From Chloroflexota bacterium (GTDB lineage Bacteria; Chloroflexota; Dormibacteria; Dormibacterales; Dormibacteraceae): 6,343 nt of DNA. Within the stretch, counting starts at the first letter, position 1, and the number at the start of each line of letters is the position of its first letter. The notes beneath the pieces were generated by a model, which searched no databases, was not told where the DNA came from, and was given only the letters and a program-made list of their open reading frames with translations. The translations under genes were made by a program, and so were the position numbers. This document shows, one piece after another, positions 5,708 to 6,343 of the stretch. The stretch is from contig VBJE01000046.1 in NCBI GenBank assembly GCA_005879675.1, forward strand, positions 1-6,343, read 5' to 3'.

Positions 5708-6343
5708 CCTGTCATCAACTCGGCGGCGGCCTGCGCGCAGACACGGGCGGATCCGTGGGTGGCGATGTACGCACTTGCCCCTCGTGGCCGGAACGCGGGC
5801 ACCCCCATCTCGACCAGGATGCCTTCGGGATGACGTGCGAGGAGCGCATCGACCGTGGCCTGGTTCTCGGGCTGGCGGTGGAGGTCGCGCACGGCGATGA
5901 CGAGCCGCCCTGCGTCCCCAGTGATCCGAACTCCGCGGGCAGCTAAGGCTTCGGCCATGCCCCACGGCATATCGCCCGCGGCGATCGAGCTCGGCGAGTC
6001 GAGGCGCACGACAGCGGCTTCGCCATGCACACGTACGTCGCCTTCGGCGCAGATCGCGCGACGGGCTGCTTCCAGTCCCGCCCCATCCCCCGGCTGCGCC
6101 GGGTACTTCCCCATAAATGGGGAAGACACATCCCCCGGCTTTGCCGGGGACTTCCCCATGAATGGGGAAGAATGCCGGCCGGCAAAGGCTTCCATGCGGC
6201 GACCCGCTTCGGTCAGACGTTCCTCGGGCAGGCGGCCATCCTGCACTGCGCGGGCGATCGCCTCGGTGACCTCTTCGACCACCGCTCCGTCATCTGGTCC
6301 GCCGCCAAGGCACAGCGCGTCGCAGCCCGCCGCGAGGGCCAGC
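5704..6343 (-). CDS. nagZ: Glycoside hydrolase family 3 protein, C-terminal part, probable beta-N-acetylglucosaminidase; carries an in-frame repeat insertion (5' end outside window)
   Basis: The visible 212 residues are the last part of the gene. They open with ALAAGCDALCLG and then PEERLTEAGRRMEAF, which match the end of the GH3 catalytic barrel domain. The C-terminal domain has VRITGDAGRLVIAVRDLHRQ, GILVEMGVPAFRP and YIATHGSARVCAQAAAELM, typical of long two-domain GH3 glucosaminidases. The catalytic barrel residues lie outside the window, so the NagZ assignment rests on family plus the murQ-nagA-kinase neighbours. It would release GlcNAc from wall fragments as the first step. Between the domains, at visible residues about 58-87, two 15-residue repeats (SSPFMGKSPAKPGDV and SSPFMGKYPAQPGDG) are encoded by a tandem palindromic DNA repeat unlike the rest of the protein. 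They keep the frame open. The gene overlaps murQ as GTGA. Confidence 0.8.
   Translation of the reverse strand, partial: LALAAGCDALCLGGGPDDGAVVEEVTEAIARAVQDGRLPEERLTEAGRRMEAFAGRHSSPFMGKSPAKPGDVSSPFMGKYPAQPGDGAGLEAARRAICAEGDVRVHGEAAVVRLDSPSSIAAGDMPWGMAEALAARGVRITGDAGRLVIAVRDLHRQPENQATVDALLARHPEGILVEMGVPAFRPRGASAYIATHGSARVCAQAAAELMTG
6085..6174. repeat. Two tandem copies of a 45-bp double-hairpin palindromic element, inside a coding region
   Basis: Copy 1 spans 6085-6129 and copy 2 spans 6130-6174. The first 42 bases of the units agree at 38 positions. Each unit holds two inverted repeats. One is a GC hairpin: CCCGGC-TGC-GCCGGG at 6089-6103 and CCCCGGC-TTT-GCCGGGG at 6133-6149. The other is a 20-base near-perfect palindrome with arms CTTCCCCAT and ATGGGGAAG around two bases, at 6106-6125 and 6151-6170. 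The unit length is divisible by three and the minus strand reads through without a stop. The shape resembles dispersed palindromic (REP/MITE-like) elements, some of which insert in frame into genes, as known for Rickettsia palindromic elements. Confidence 0.88.

Noticed and set aside
6085..6174. Repeat array considered as a CRISPR or a rho-independent terminator
   Set aside because: The two 45-bp units are directly adjacent without unique spacers, and the hairpins are not followed by a T-run and lie inside an open frame.
6174..6183. Self-complementary GCCGGCCGGC
   Set aside because: A ten-base GC palindrome is expected by chance in DNA of this composition, and it is not part of the repeat unit in both copies.

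Overview
This is a GC-rich, gene-dense stretch of bacterial chromosome in which every base lies in or next to a gene. No intergenic gap is long enough to hold an obvious promoter. Most starts are GTG and most adjacent genes overlap by four bases (GTGA or ATGA). That style suits a high-GC soil or environmental lineage such as a deep-branching actinobacterium or a Chloroflexota/Dormibacterota-like organism. This is inference from style only, because there is no rRNA or other marker gene.

Left part (1-2102, plus strand): a two-component signalling operon. It starts with the 3' end of a hybrid sensor histidine kinase (end of the ATPase domain, then two receiver domains). Two stand-alone single-receiver response regulators follow. 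Last comes a degenerate receiver-like ORF without the phosphorylatable aspartate, which runs about 135 bases into the antisense strand of the next operon. No DNA-binding or enzymatic output domain is visible, so this looks like a phosphorelay or protein-protein signalling module.

Right part (1968-6343, minus strand, read from right to left): an amino-sugar and peptidoglycan-recycling operon. It encodes the C-terminal part of a family 3 glycoside hydrolase (probable beta-N-acetylglucosaminidase, NagZ type), MurQ (MurNAc-6-P etherase), NagA (GlcNAc-6-P deacetylase), a BadF/BadG-type sugar kinase (GlcNAc and/or MurNAc kinase), and a two-SIS-domain protein (probable alternative GlcN-6-P deaminase). 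Together they could release GlcNAc/MurNAc from wall fragments, phosphorylate them, remove lactate, deacetylate, and deliver fructose-6-P plus ammonia.

The two operons converge and overlap tail to tail around 1968-2102, with no recognisable terminator. Three places deserve attention. (1) A 45-bp palindromic repeat is present twice in tandem, in frame, inside the glycoside hydrolase gene (6085-6174). (2) At the nagA/kinase junction (3805-3890) the conserved C-terminus of NagA lies in a different frame from the rest, and the kinase's conserved N-terminus has no ATG, GTG or TTG start. (3) The degenerate, apparently truncated receiver lies at the convergent junction. I see no tRNA, rRNA, CRISPR array, transposase or phage gene.
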